Positions 20,601 through 26,809 of a stretch of 48,542 bases of DNA are shown in pieces. A program made the translations under genes and the position numbers. The notes beneath the pieces are model-generated. The model saw only the letters and a program-made list of their open reading frames with translations, had not been told where the DNA came from and searched no databases. Where the stretch lies: NCBI GenBank assembly GCA_050015675.1, contig JBEKAY010000028.1, positions 1 through 48,542 of the forward strand, given 5' to 3'. This DNA comes from Fen-1298 sp050015675. GTDB taxonomy: Bacteria > Bacteroidota > Ignavibacteria > UBA10030. Numbering within the stretch: position 1 is the stretch's first letter; each line of letters opens with the position of its first letter.

Positions 20601-20873
20601 ATTCACAGTGACTGAAGAGTAACCAACCATGCTCGCTACTGCAGTATGGACACCAGGCGGAACAGATAGAATCGCATAATATCCATCAATATCTGTAGAC
20701 GCGCCCAGAGATGTTCCCTTAACAACGACATTAATACCGATAAGTGGTTCACCAGTCTCTTTGTCCAACACTCTGCCTGCTATTTTTCCTGTCGTCCCCG
20801 CTAAAACAATATTTACCATTAGTGCAAAAAGTAAGGTAAAATAGATAAGAATTCGGTATTGACCCGATACCAT
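17649..20873 (-). CDS. SusC-like TonB-dependent outer-membrane receptor
   Basis: 1074 residues. Signal peptide 1-25, CarboxypepD_reg-like beta-sandwich (about 28-112: GKIAGRVLDKETGEPLIG), TonB plug (about 120-235, with EMMNSQAGVEDGLVIRGGG and GGFTAEYGQVRSGVINIV) and a large beta-barrel to the C-terminal strand ending in Phe (YYGINISVNF). The protein takes up large ligands, probably oligosaccharides, using TonB energy. An AAGGAG site stands 7 bases before the ATG. It heads the five-gene cassette 17-20 kb. The nearest candidate promoter is a sigma-54 site about 490 bases upstream, which would give a leader of roughly 476 bases. No SusD follows; the partner gene is a different large secreted protein. 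Confidence 0.9.
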   Translation of the reverse strand: MVSGQYRILIYFTLLFALMVNIVLAGTTGKIAGRVLDKETGEPLIGINVVVKGTSLGASTDIDGYYAILSVPPGVHTAVASMVGYSSVTVNDIHVLVDQTATVNIQLAPQAIESGIVEIIAERHVVKRDVSSSISAIQTEEIESLPISSINEMMNSQAGVEDGLVIRGGGADELLLQIDGATQRDPRNNKPISNVPLSSIQEVSIEKGGFTAEYGQVRSGVINIVQREADVAHYSGSINVKYSPPQQKYFGMSIYDPNSMWLRPYLDPAVCWTGTQTKNSDGSYVWNQYMQNQFPTFSGWNAVSQALLSDNDPTNDLSPAACKRLFEYQHRRRPDTESPDYNIDGSFGGPVPFISASLGNLRFFTSFIMDREMLLIPLSRPDYEDYNWSLKLNSDINTKSKLTISASIGKSYNVAINRNDAGFFNQAYNTGGATFWDPTDYLRTPDQIAGITYEQRSARIFDDGWYNPAVVSDFIIGAKLTSILSSSTFYEVSVQNVHRNYLTGPIAARDTNKNYELVPGYWVDEAPFGSSSNLSSSGIGDPGLFFGGWGGTVYDTSKLNTFTLKGDLTSQVNKEHLIKAGIEFSYYNLDLNYSYINPYNDMNKVKQQWNPYQLSAYVQDKIEAYGFIANLGLRMDISNPNTDWVEADNPFNPYFSNAYSDTIQYAATRVKPDISFSPRLGISHPITESSKLYFNYGHFKQNPAYEQTFRIGRGSDNKMINYGDPNLVQAKTISYELGFDQSLFDSYLIQIAAFYNDISDQQSYTFYTSDRKSIAYYAANNNSYSDIRGVELTLRKNSGDWVRGFINYTYQVVTSGQFGQVTSAEDPAQQIIDDNSRTLPLYALERQKGVPQPRANASITLLTPKDFGLNILGFKPLSEWTLNLLGTWKAGQWLTYNPQNASNVQNNVQVTDYYNINLRLNKTFTFKAFAVTLYMETKNLLNTKLLSGESFYNTDDYLNYMYSLHLPASPAYNNKNIPGDDRVGDYRTVAYQPVLFSGNVHGIPVGSADPSAIYYDNPTGKYMHYANSNWSEVDHNTMQKILDDKAYIDMPNNSSFDFLNPRQFYYGINISVNF

Positions 20874-21360
20874 AGACTTTCTCCTTATAATAAATTCCTT
20901 CTAGTCCAACTCTACATTATCCATAATAAAATAAATTATTGCCTCCCTATATTAATAGCTTAGAATCAACATAATTATTCTTTGATATTCAGATGTTCAA
21001 TCTTTTTATGCAAAAATTTATATTTTGAATTCTTTGAAATGAATTTACAATGTATTGATTTTGTACAATTCTAATGAAATTGAATGAATTGCTTCTTAAC
21101 ACGTTTCGATACATCATTGTAAAGAACACTTCACTTAAATGAAGAATATTGCCGACTATGAATCCCGAAAAGAAATAAAAACAATACAGAAACTAATAAA
21201 AGAAAAACTCAAGAAATTCTTATAATAACTAGTAGAGAAGATTTTTTTTTTGAGTTCTATCTATTGTTATTTATTGAGGCAGACCTTAGAATCACAACAC
21301 ATTTTAAAATATCACATCATTGCCTTTTTAGCGATAACACCTTTCTTCAACTTGGTTTCC

Positions 21361-21376
21361 GCAACATTTGTACCAA
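21361..21376 (-). promoter_or_regulatory. Sigma-54 (-24/-12) promoter
   Basis: On the minus strand the sequence is TTGGTACAAATGTTGC. It fits YTGGYACR-N4-TTGC at every defined position, with the obligatory GG and GC exactly 10 bases apart. Transcription would begin near 21350 and read into the SusC-like gene at 20873. The neighbouring gene encodes a response regulator with the sigma-54-contacting GAFTGA motif. Confidence 0.75.
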
Positions 21377-21423
21377 GTAAAAATTCGGTTTTTTTGCAAG
21401 AGTCCGTAGGTAAGTTCGGGAGG

Positions 21424-21440
21424 ATTATTATGCTAATAAT
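21424..21440. promoter_or_regulatory. Palindrome, candidate enhancer half 1
   Basis: ATTATTA-TGC-TAATAAT, a perfect 7+3+7 palindrome centred about 82 bases upstream of the predicted sigma-54 start point, a usual position for an NtrC-type activator site. Confidence 0.45.
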
Positions 21441-21446
21441 GACTGT

Positions 21447-21464
21447 ATTATCATTTATGATAAT
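21447..21464. promoter_or_regulatory. Palindrome, candidate enhancer half 2
   Basis: ATTATCA-TTTA-TGATAAT, a perfect 7+4+7 palindrome centred about 106 bases upstream of the predicted start point and about 23-24 bases from the first palindrome. Paired sites are typical for oligomerising enhancer-binding proteins. AT-rich palindromes can also arise by chance. Confidence 0.45.
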
Positions 21465-21537
21465 TGAACTATAGGCATAAATATCAAGAAAGAATTACTA
21501 ATTAGTGTCTAAAGTAGTTTTGGGAAAAACATGTACA

Positions 21538-23001
21538 TCAACTTTTCAATCCAAGGTCTTTGCACATCCTATGATAATTCGGAGGAGCAAGACCAAGTTT
21601 CCGAGCTGCATCAGCATCAGATGTAGAATGTTTGCGAATAAATGTAAAATATTTTTTCCGGAAAATGTTTTCCATTTCTCGCAGCACAGGAGTATCTTTT
21701 GCATCTAGAAGTATTATTGCATCACTACCCGCAGGAAAATGAGATGATGAAGGGAGAGACAAAATTTCCTTCATCACTTCGGGTGTAATAATATTCTCAT
21801 TTTGAAGCAAAAGTCTTTGAACAACATTTTTAAGTTCTCTCACATTGCCTGGCCAATCATATCCCTTAAGTACATTGCAAGTATCTTCCTCTGTAATAGG
21901 AGTTTGTTTTATCATCTCGATACTCATTATATGCATGAAATGTTCCCAGAGAACCAGAATATCTTCAGGTCTCTCCTTCAATGGAGGTGTATGGAGAGGC
22001 ACGACATGTAAACGATAAAAGAGATCTTCACGAAATCTATTTGCAATGACTTCTTGTTGTAATACTTTGTTTGTTGCGGCAATAATACGTACATCTACTT
22101 TAATCTTCTCTCCCGTTCGGCCAATCTTCTCAATCTCACCATCTTGAATAACCCTAAGCAATTTAACTTGCGCCGAGAGGGGAAGCTCTGCAACTTCGTC
22201 TAGAAAAATTGTGCCATGATTAGCCTGTTCAAAAAGTCCACGTTTGGTTGCATTTGCACCTGTGAATGCACCTTTTTCATAACCGAATAATTCGCTTTCT
22301 AATAATTCATCCGGTATACTACCGCAATTAATAGTAACAAGATTTTCTAACTTCCTTTTGCTCTCATAATGAATGTTGATTGCAACAAGTTCTTTGCCTG
22401 TTCCAGATGGGCCAGAAATTAAAACAGTCGCATCTGTCACTGCTAATTGCTTGATTTGAGCACGAATTTTCTGGATTTGTTCTGAAACTCCAAGGATTTT
22501 TGTACGGGACAGCATGCCCTCGACATTACGTAGCAGCTTCTTTTCTGACCGCGACTTTTCACTTTCAAGCCTTTTCCTTTGATACGCGTTGAAGATACTC
22601 AGGATGAAGTCGGTCGGTTGATAAATATAATCTTCAATATCACTGGGATACTTGGTACAGTACCAAAATGCCCCTGCCTGAAGAATTCGATTCGCGAAAT
22701 CAAAGTCTGTGATATTGACAGTCATCTTTGTAATAACGATGATTTGATGAGAAGGCGCTATTCGTTTAATTGCCCTTATCAGCACTTCCCCCATAGTACC
22801 GCCGGCAATCTGGAGGTCCATAATCACTACATCATATTGCTCATTATGTTGCGCAAGTAATTCTAAAGCCGAATCACCATTCGACACAACATCACGAATT
22901 TCTATTTGATGTTCGAATGGTTTAAGTGTATTGCGCACTCGGCGAACATCGAACTCTTCATCCTCAATGAGTAAAATTTGTATACGTTCATCAGTTGACA
23001 T
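21538..23001 (-). CDS. Sigma-54-dependent response regulator (NtrC family)
   Basis: 487 residues in three domains. The receiver (1-140) has acidic pocket residues IEDEE (12-16), phospho-acceptor Asp62 (IMDLQ) and conserved Lys117 (CTKYP). The AAA+ domain (about 168-400) has Walker A GPSGTGKE (197-204), the sigma-54-contacting GAFTGA (244-249), Walker B IFLDEV (265-270) and an R-finger region (FREDLFYRL). The C-terminal Fis-type helix-turn-helix (about 460-486: DADAARKLGLAPPNYHRM) binds DNA. It activates transcription by sigma-54 RNA polymerase once phosphorylated. It begins 21 bases after the histidine kinase stop codon, with AGGA before its ATG. The likely target is the sigma-54 promoter just downstream of this gene. 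Confidence 0.95.
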   Translation of the reverse strand: MSTDERIQILLIEDEEFDVRRVRNTLKPFEHQIEIRDVVSNGDSALELLAQHNEQYDVVIMDLQIAGGTMGEVLIRAIKRIAPSHQIIVITKMTVNITDFDFANRILQAGAFWYCTKYPSDIEDYIYQPTDFILSIFNAYQRKRLESEKSRSEKKLLRNVEGMLSRTKILGVSEQIQKIRAQIKQLAVTDATVLISGPSGTGKELVAINIHYESKRKLENLVTINCGSIPDELLESELFGYEKGAFTGANATKRGLFEQANHGTIFLDEVAELPLSAQVKLLRVIQDGEIEKIGRTGEKIKVDVRIIAATNKVLQQEVIANRFREDLFYRLHVVPLHTPPLKERPEDILVLWEHFMHIMSIEMIKQTPITEEDTCNVLKGYDWPGNVRELKNVVQRLLLQNENIITPEVMKEILSLPSSSHFPAGSDAIILLDAKDTPVLREMENIFRKKYFTFIRKHSTSDADAARKLGLAPPNYHRMCKDLGLKS

Positions 23002-23022
23002 AATGTCTCTTTTCCTATCTTT

Positions 23023-24525
23023 TTAGTGCTGTGCAATAAAAACAAATTTACATCCTCCGGCTGGCAGGTTTTCTGCATCAACCTTCCAACCGAAACGTTG
23101 GGTCGCAAGTTCATACGCAATATAACAACCGTATCCAGAGTGTTCCTTACCTGGTATAATGCTGGAGGTTACTTGTTCTTGGAATATTTTCTTGATACCA
23201 CTCCCATCACTCTCCAAAAGATCTGGGCGAATTCCTGTTCCATTATCCGCAATCGTAATAATCGATTGCCTCAGTGTAGGATTGTATTCGGTTTTAATAG
23301 TGACAACTTTATTATCTACTCCAGCATGATCCACACTGTTCTGGATAATTGGTTCGAGCACTTCCCAAATAACATATTCGTTGATTGCAACTTCAGGCAT
23401 CATGGGATCAAGCTGGAGTTCAAACTTCGTTGCCGGTCGGTTATCCGACACTCGCTGAAAAATGTTATCCACAATAAATTGAATGCCCTCATTCACGTTC
23501 GTCTTAAATAGCGGGCTTCGAATTGTTTGGATTGGCGGATCATACCATTTCATGTCATAGATCACCCGAGCAATGAAGCTGGCGTATTTGCCGATGCGGT
23601 TTTTTATAATACTAATGTTTTCAGTCGTTAAATTTCGCAGATCCTCTTTAATAAACCCGACAATTTTTTCAGCCTTATGATGGGTATGATAGATTCGCTT
23701 GGTAAAAAGCATTTCTTTTTGATGATTGATTTGCTCTGCCAAGTGCAATTTCTGTTCTTCAAAGAGCAACTGCTGCACCTCGTTCCGCTCGGCAAGGGTT
23801 CGTGTGGAGATATAGAACATTGCAAGTAATCCTACAATGATGAGAGCAGAATAAACCAATGCTGTCTGACTATAGTTCTTCGACATTTCTTCAGTAAGAA
23901 ATGTCAGATCAGGAATAGTCTTCATGTATACCGCACCAACAAATTCTCCCCGCGGAACGAATGGAATAAACACATGAAATATTTGATCCCGTTCCACGAC
24001 AGTGTAGGTTTGCTCCATTTTGCGAAGCGTATCCTGTACCGATTGGAACAATCGAATCGCCTCGGCATGTATGCTATCCGAACTTTGAATTCTTTTTGTA
24101 TCTTCGAACAAATAATCATACAACTGTTTACCATCATCGATTGCAATGATTGCATTCCCGTGTGGAATAAGGATAGATACACTTTGAACGTTTTTGTCTA
24201 ACAATTGCTGGCTAAAAATGATGTTAAAATCCTGAATGATTTTCCGTTGCTCGCTTTCAGACAGCCGTTCTTTCGATCTTTTAGATTCTAATAGCATTTC
24301 AATAGTTGTCGCAGTAAGATTCGCTATGCGTTCAGCAGCGTCCTGTTGATACCATTGCTGAGATTTAACAAATACTTTCCGGAGTGAATTTTGATTCATG
24401 AAGAGGACAATGAACTGGAAAACAATCAATACCAGTGCAATAACTGTAATGTGGCGGATTTCAATCCGATATTTATGATATCTGTCCCAAAACCGTCGAG
24501 GATTATTCTGTTTGACTCTTTTCAT
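23023..24525 (-). CDS. Membrane sensor histidine kinase
   Basis: 500 residues. Two membrane segments (about 25-43 and 221-240) flank a periplasmic sensor of about 177 residues. The C-terminal ATPase domain is clear: N-box EPIIQNSVDHA (391-401), G1 DNGTGI (427-432) and G2 SGYGCYIAYEL (463-473). The expected phospho-acceptor helix is unusual: instead of H-E-L/I-x-x-P it reads KRIYHTHHKAEKIVGF (276-291), so His280, 282 or 283 is the candidate. Its start overlaps the stop of the solute-binding protein gene by 4 bases (ATGA), which implies translational coupling, and the response regulator follows at once. The three most likely form one signalling unit that senses a sugar in the periplasm. Confidence 0.9.
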   Translation of the reverse strand: MKRVKQNNPRRFWDRYHKYRIEIRHITVIALVLIVFQFIVLFMNQNSLRKVFVKSQQWYQQDAAERIANLTATTIEMLLESKRSKERLSESEQRKIIQDFNIIFSQQLLDKNVQSVSILIPHGNAIIAIDDGKQLYDYLFEDTKRIQSSDSIHAEAIRLFQSVQDTLRKMEQTYTVVERDQIFHVFIPFVPRGEFVGAVYMKTIPDLTFLTEEMSKNYSQTALVYSALIIVGLLAMFYISTRTLAERNEVQQLLFEEQKLHLAEQINHQKEMLFTKRIYHTHHKAEKIVGFIKEDLRNLTTENISIIKNRIGKYASFIARVIYDMKWYDPPIQTIRSPLFKTNVNEGIQFIVDNIFQRVSDNRPATKFELQLDPMMPEVAINEYVIWEVLEPIIQNSVDHAGVDNKVVTIKTEYNPTLRQSIITIADNGTGIRPDLLESDGSGIKKIFQEQVTSSIIPGKEHSGYGCYIAYELATQRFGWKVDAENLPAGGCKFVFIAQH

Positions 24526-25850
24526 TTGATTAGCGCTTCATTTGAACGAATAAGTTCATCAATACGGGCCAGAGCCTGATCGACAGAAATTTCTCGCTTG
24601 ATCGCGAGGTGCGCAAAATGGGAAATAATATCCGAGAATTTTGTATATTCGACAAGTGCAGGGCGATGAAATCCCCGACGTTGCAATTGATGATAAAATG
24701 GCAAATCATTATGAGTACGTAGGAATAAACTGTCCTCATAAACGGAATTAATTGCGGGTAAATATCCCATACGTTCAAATATCATTCTTTGAATGGTCTC
24801 GCTTTGAAAGAACCGGATGAATTCAATTGCTTCATTTTTCTTTGTGGAAGATTTTGATACCATTAAATTCCATCCTCCAAATACAGAGGTTGACGGCTTC
24901 CCTTTGAAATGTGGCAGAGGTGCTTTCGCGATATATCTGAGTTTCGCTGTATCAGAGTACGAAGTACGAAAGCTCTGTACGAAATCAGGCCAAGCGAACA
25001 CAAAAACAGCATCGTGGTCAAGCATGTATGTATTACATAAGAATTCATCGAAGTCTGTTACTTCCGGAGGGGTTGTTCCATCTTTCACAAAGTCCACCAT
25101 CATTTGAAGAGATTTCGTTGCAGGTGGAGAGAGAACTGGAAATGTATTCGATTTCAAAAAAGCTGGATCATAACCAACTGCCAACTCTAGAAAATTACAG
25201 ACCAACCCTTCGAAGTCCTTTGCCGGAAATATAAAGAAGGGTTTATTCATATACCCGAGTCGCTTGCGTAGATGCGTCATTTCTTTCCAGGAAATTGACT
25301 CCTGGAGCTGTTTCTCGATCGCAGCTGCATCGGGTAACCTGCGAATAATATCCCAACGATAATACATAAGGCCTATATCGAGATACATAGGCATCGCGAC
25401 CAATGTTCCCTCGAACACACACGATCGCATCGCATCCCGCAGCAATCGACGTTTCTCATCGGCGGAAAAATAGGAATCCAGCGGTTCACTCCATTTTGCA
25501 AAACGCGGGACCCAGATCAAATCGACAGCAAAGATATCGAGTTTTTCGCTCTTGCTGCGAAGTGAACGTGTAAGCAACTCTTTCCGTTCGTTCGTGCTGA
25601 ATTTAGAAAACGGTAGATTGACTGGAATCACTTCAATCTTTCCAAAGTGCAGACGATTAAACTCGTCAATGGCGAATTGATGTGATGGAGAAATATTGTC
25701 AGCGTAGTACAGCTTGACAGGCTGATTTTTTTCTTCCTTATTGAACACACCAAGAAGTGCAGCAAGCCATCCTAGACCAATAAAGATTGGGATAATAAGG
25801 ATTACCAAAATAAGCAATTGTCTCTTATGCATAAGACGAATTCTTCTCAT
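24522..25850 (-). CDS. Membrane-anchored extracellular solute-binding protein (sensor component)
   Basis: 442 residues. A single N-terminal membrane segment (about 11-36) without a lipobox suggests an uncleaved anchor. The rest is an ABC-type sugar-binding fold (SBP family 1/8): KLDIFAVDLIWVPRFAKWSEP (about 103-122, split here for reading), VAMPMYLDIGLMYYRWD, VFGGWNLMVSKSSTKKNEAI and FERMGYLPAINSVYED. No permease or ATPase gene is present in the window. The last codons overlap the histidine kinase start by 4 bases. It therefore probably acts as the ligand-binding arm of the kinase, not as part of a transporter. The likely ligand is an oligosaccharide from the beta-glucan locus; that is inference. 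No clear ribosome-binding site precedes the ATG at 25850, and Met7 is an alternative start. Confidence 0.85.
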   Translation of the reverse strand: MRRIRLMHKRQLLILVILIIPIFIGLGWLAALLGVFNKEEKNQPVKLYYADNISPSHQFAIDEFNRLHFGKIEVIPVNLPFSKFSTNERKELLTRSLRSKSEKLDIFAVDLIWVPRFAKWSEPLDSYFSADEKRRLLRDAMRSCVFEGTLVAMPMYLDIGLMYYRWDIIRRLPDAAAIEKQLQESISWKEMTHLRKRLGYMNKPFFIFPAKDFEGLVCNFLELAVGYDPAFLKSNTFPVLSPPATKSLQMMVDFVKDGTTPPEVTDFDEFLCNTYMLDHDAVFVFAWPDFVQSFRTSYSDTAKLRYIAKAPLPHFKGKPSTSVFGGWNLMVSKSSTKKNEAIEFIRFFQSETIQRMIFERMGYLPAINSVYEDSLFLRTHNDLPFYHQLQRRGFHRPALVEYTKFSDIISHFAHLAIKREISVDQALARIDELIRSNEALIK

Positions 25851-26121
25851 GATGCTATGATTGTTAGCAATCTAAGATGCAATTAGGAGATTTACAAGTG
25901 TGTAGGGATTTTACAAATAGTTCACTATGAATAAAAGTATTCGAATAAGTTTGACTCTTTTGGATATTTACAAAATTTATGATTTCTGAATGTCAAAGCA
26001 TCCATCAATAATGGTTCATATCCAAATTATTGTTCTTCCAGAGCTGCGCTATAAAGATACTAAAAAGTATGCGTTTAGGTATCCAGGCTGCTAAGATAAA
26101 TATCAAGCAATTTGTCAAGTT

Positions 26122-26148
26122 AGCTCCAGCTAACCATTGGAGCTTTTT
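26122..26148 (+). terminator. Orphan intrinsic terminator-like hairpin
   Basis: AGCTCCA (26122-26128) pairs perfectly with TGGAGCT (26138-26144) across a 9-base loop, followed by a T5 tract. No plus-strand gene lies upstream back to the divergent gene end at 25850. Confidence 0.5.
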
Positions 26149-26561
26149 ATTTCTCGGCCATACAAACAAACTGTGCAATCTCATAAAATCGCTGGAATCG
26201 AATTTAATATTGTATATTTGTCGGCATTTTTCATCGAAGAACTCAGTACAAATGGACATGGAATCCATTTGCCACCCACCTAAATCTTCTTGTTTGTTCA
26301 ATAATCCGTAGCATCCTTCTGCAGGACAAAGAATTGCTAACGCAAATGCCAACATAATTTAGAAAGAATATCTCATTACTGATTCGACCAACTTCATGCA
26401 TACTATATATTTCTTCGTTTGAATAAGAATCAACTCTGATTCATTAGCAACCCAGATGCTTCTATTATCGTTGAGCAATATTTATTGCAATATTTTTAGA
26501 ATCGGTAGAGATTTGCCAAAGAGCCGTGATTCGTTCATAACCTTTGAGTGAGTCCATCGAG

Positions 26562-26595
26562 TAAAAATAGAAAAGACATCGACCGCCAGCGATGT
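26562..26595 (-). terminator. Weak minus-strand terminator-like hairpin
   Basis: On the minus strand ACATCG pairs with CGATGT (26590-26595 with 26576-26581, loop of 8) and is followed by CTTTTCTATTTTT. The T tract is interrupted, so support is modest. Confidence 0.3.
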
Positions 26596-26661
26596 GATAA
26601 CGCAGTATACGATTGAGGCCTCTCCGGACTCAAATTATCTTCTTAGAATTCATCAATACAT

Positions 26662-26686
26662 CGCGTGCACGCATGCGGCTTTTTTA
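26662..26686 (+). terminator. Terminator-like hairpin before the TonB receptor gene
   Basis: CGCGTG (26662-26667) pairs with CATGCG (26672-26677), loop CACG, one G-U pair, then GC and a T6 tract. It sits about 125 bases before the ATG at 26810 and could act as an attenuator of that gene or end a small RNA. Confidence 0.42.
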
Positions 26687-26809
26687 TTTGTTTCTAAAAT
26701 TATTCAATGCTAACTTAATCTTCGGGAGTGAATTGCAGCACATCTTAAATCGATAATTTTACTTTATATTGTCAAATTATTTCTTTCGAATTACTGTAAT
26801 TTTTCTATT

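Larger units (their letters stand above)
20874..21537. other. Regulatory intergenic region before the SusC-like gene
   Basis: 664 bases, very AT-rich, with no convincing gene. It holds the sigma-54 promoter (21361-21376), the twin palindromes (21424-21464), a T10 tract near 21242 and otherwise a long leader for the receptor transcript. A 74-codon plus-strand frame at 21250 has no ribosome-binding site and overlaps the promoter. Confidence 0.7.
25851..26809. other. Long intergenic region with terminator-like hairpins
   Basis: 959 bases between the divergent sensor operon and the TonB receptor gene. No convincing gene; a 116-codon minus-strand frame (26005-26355) has no ribosome-binding site. 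Three terminator-like hairpins are present, two reading plus and one minus, with no gene upstream of any of them. Small RNAs or leader regulation are possible. Confidence 0.55.

Noticed and set aside
21250..21474. 74-codon plus-strand frame
   Set aside because: No ribosome-binding site, composition of AT-rich noncoding DNA, and it overlaps the sigma-54 promoter and the palindromes.
26005..26355. 116-codon minus-strand frame in the long gap
   Set aside because: No ribosome-binding site, an in-frame stop just before, no recognisable domain, and it is crossed by a plus-strand terminator-like hairpin.
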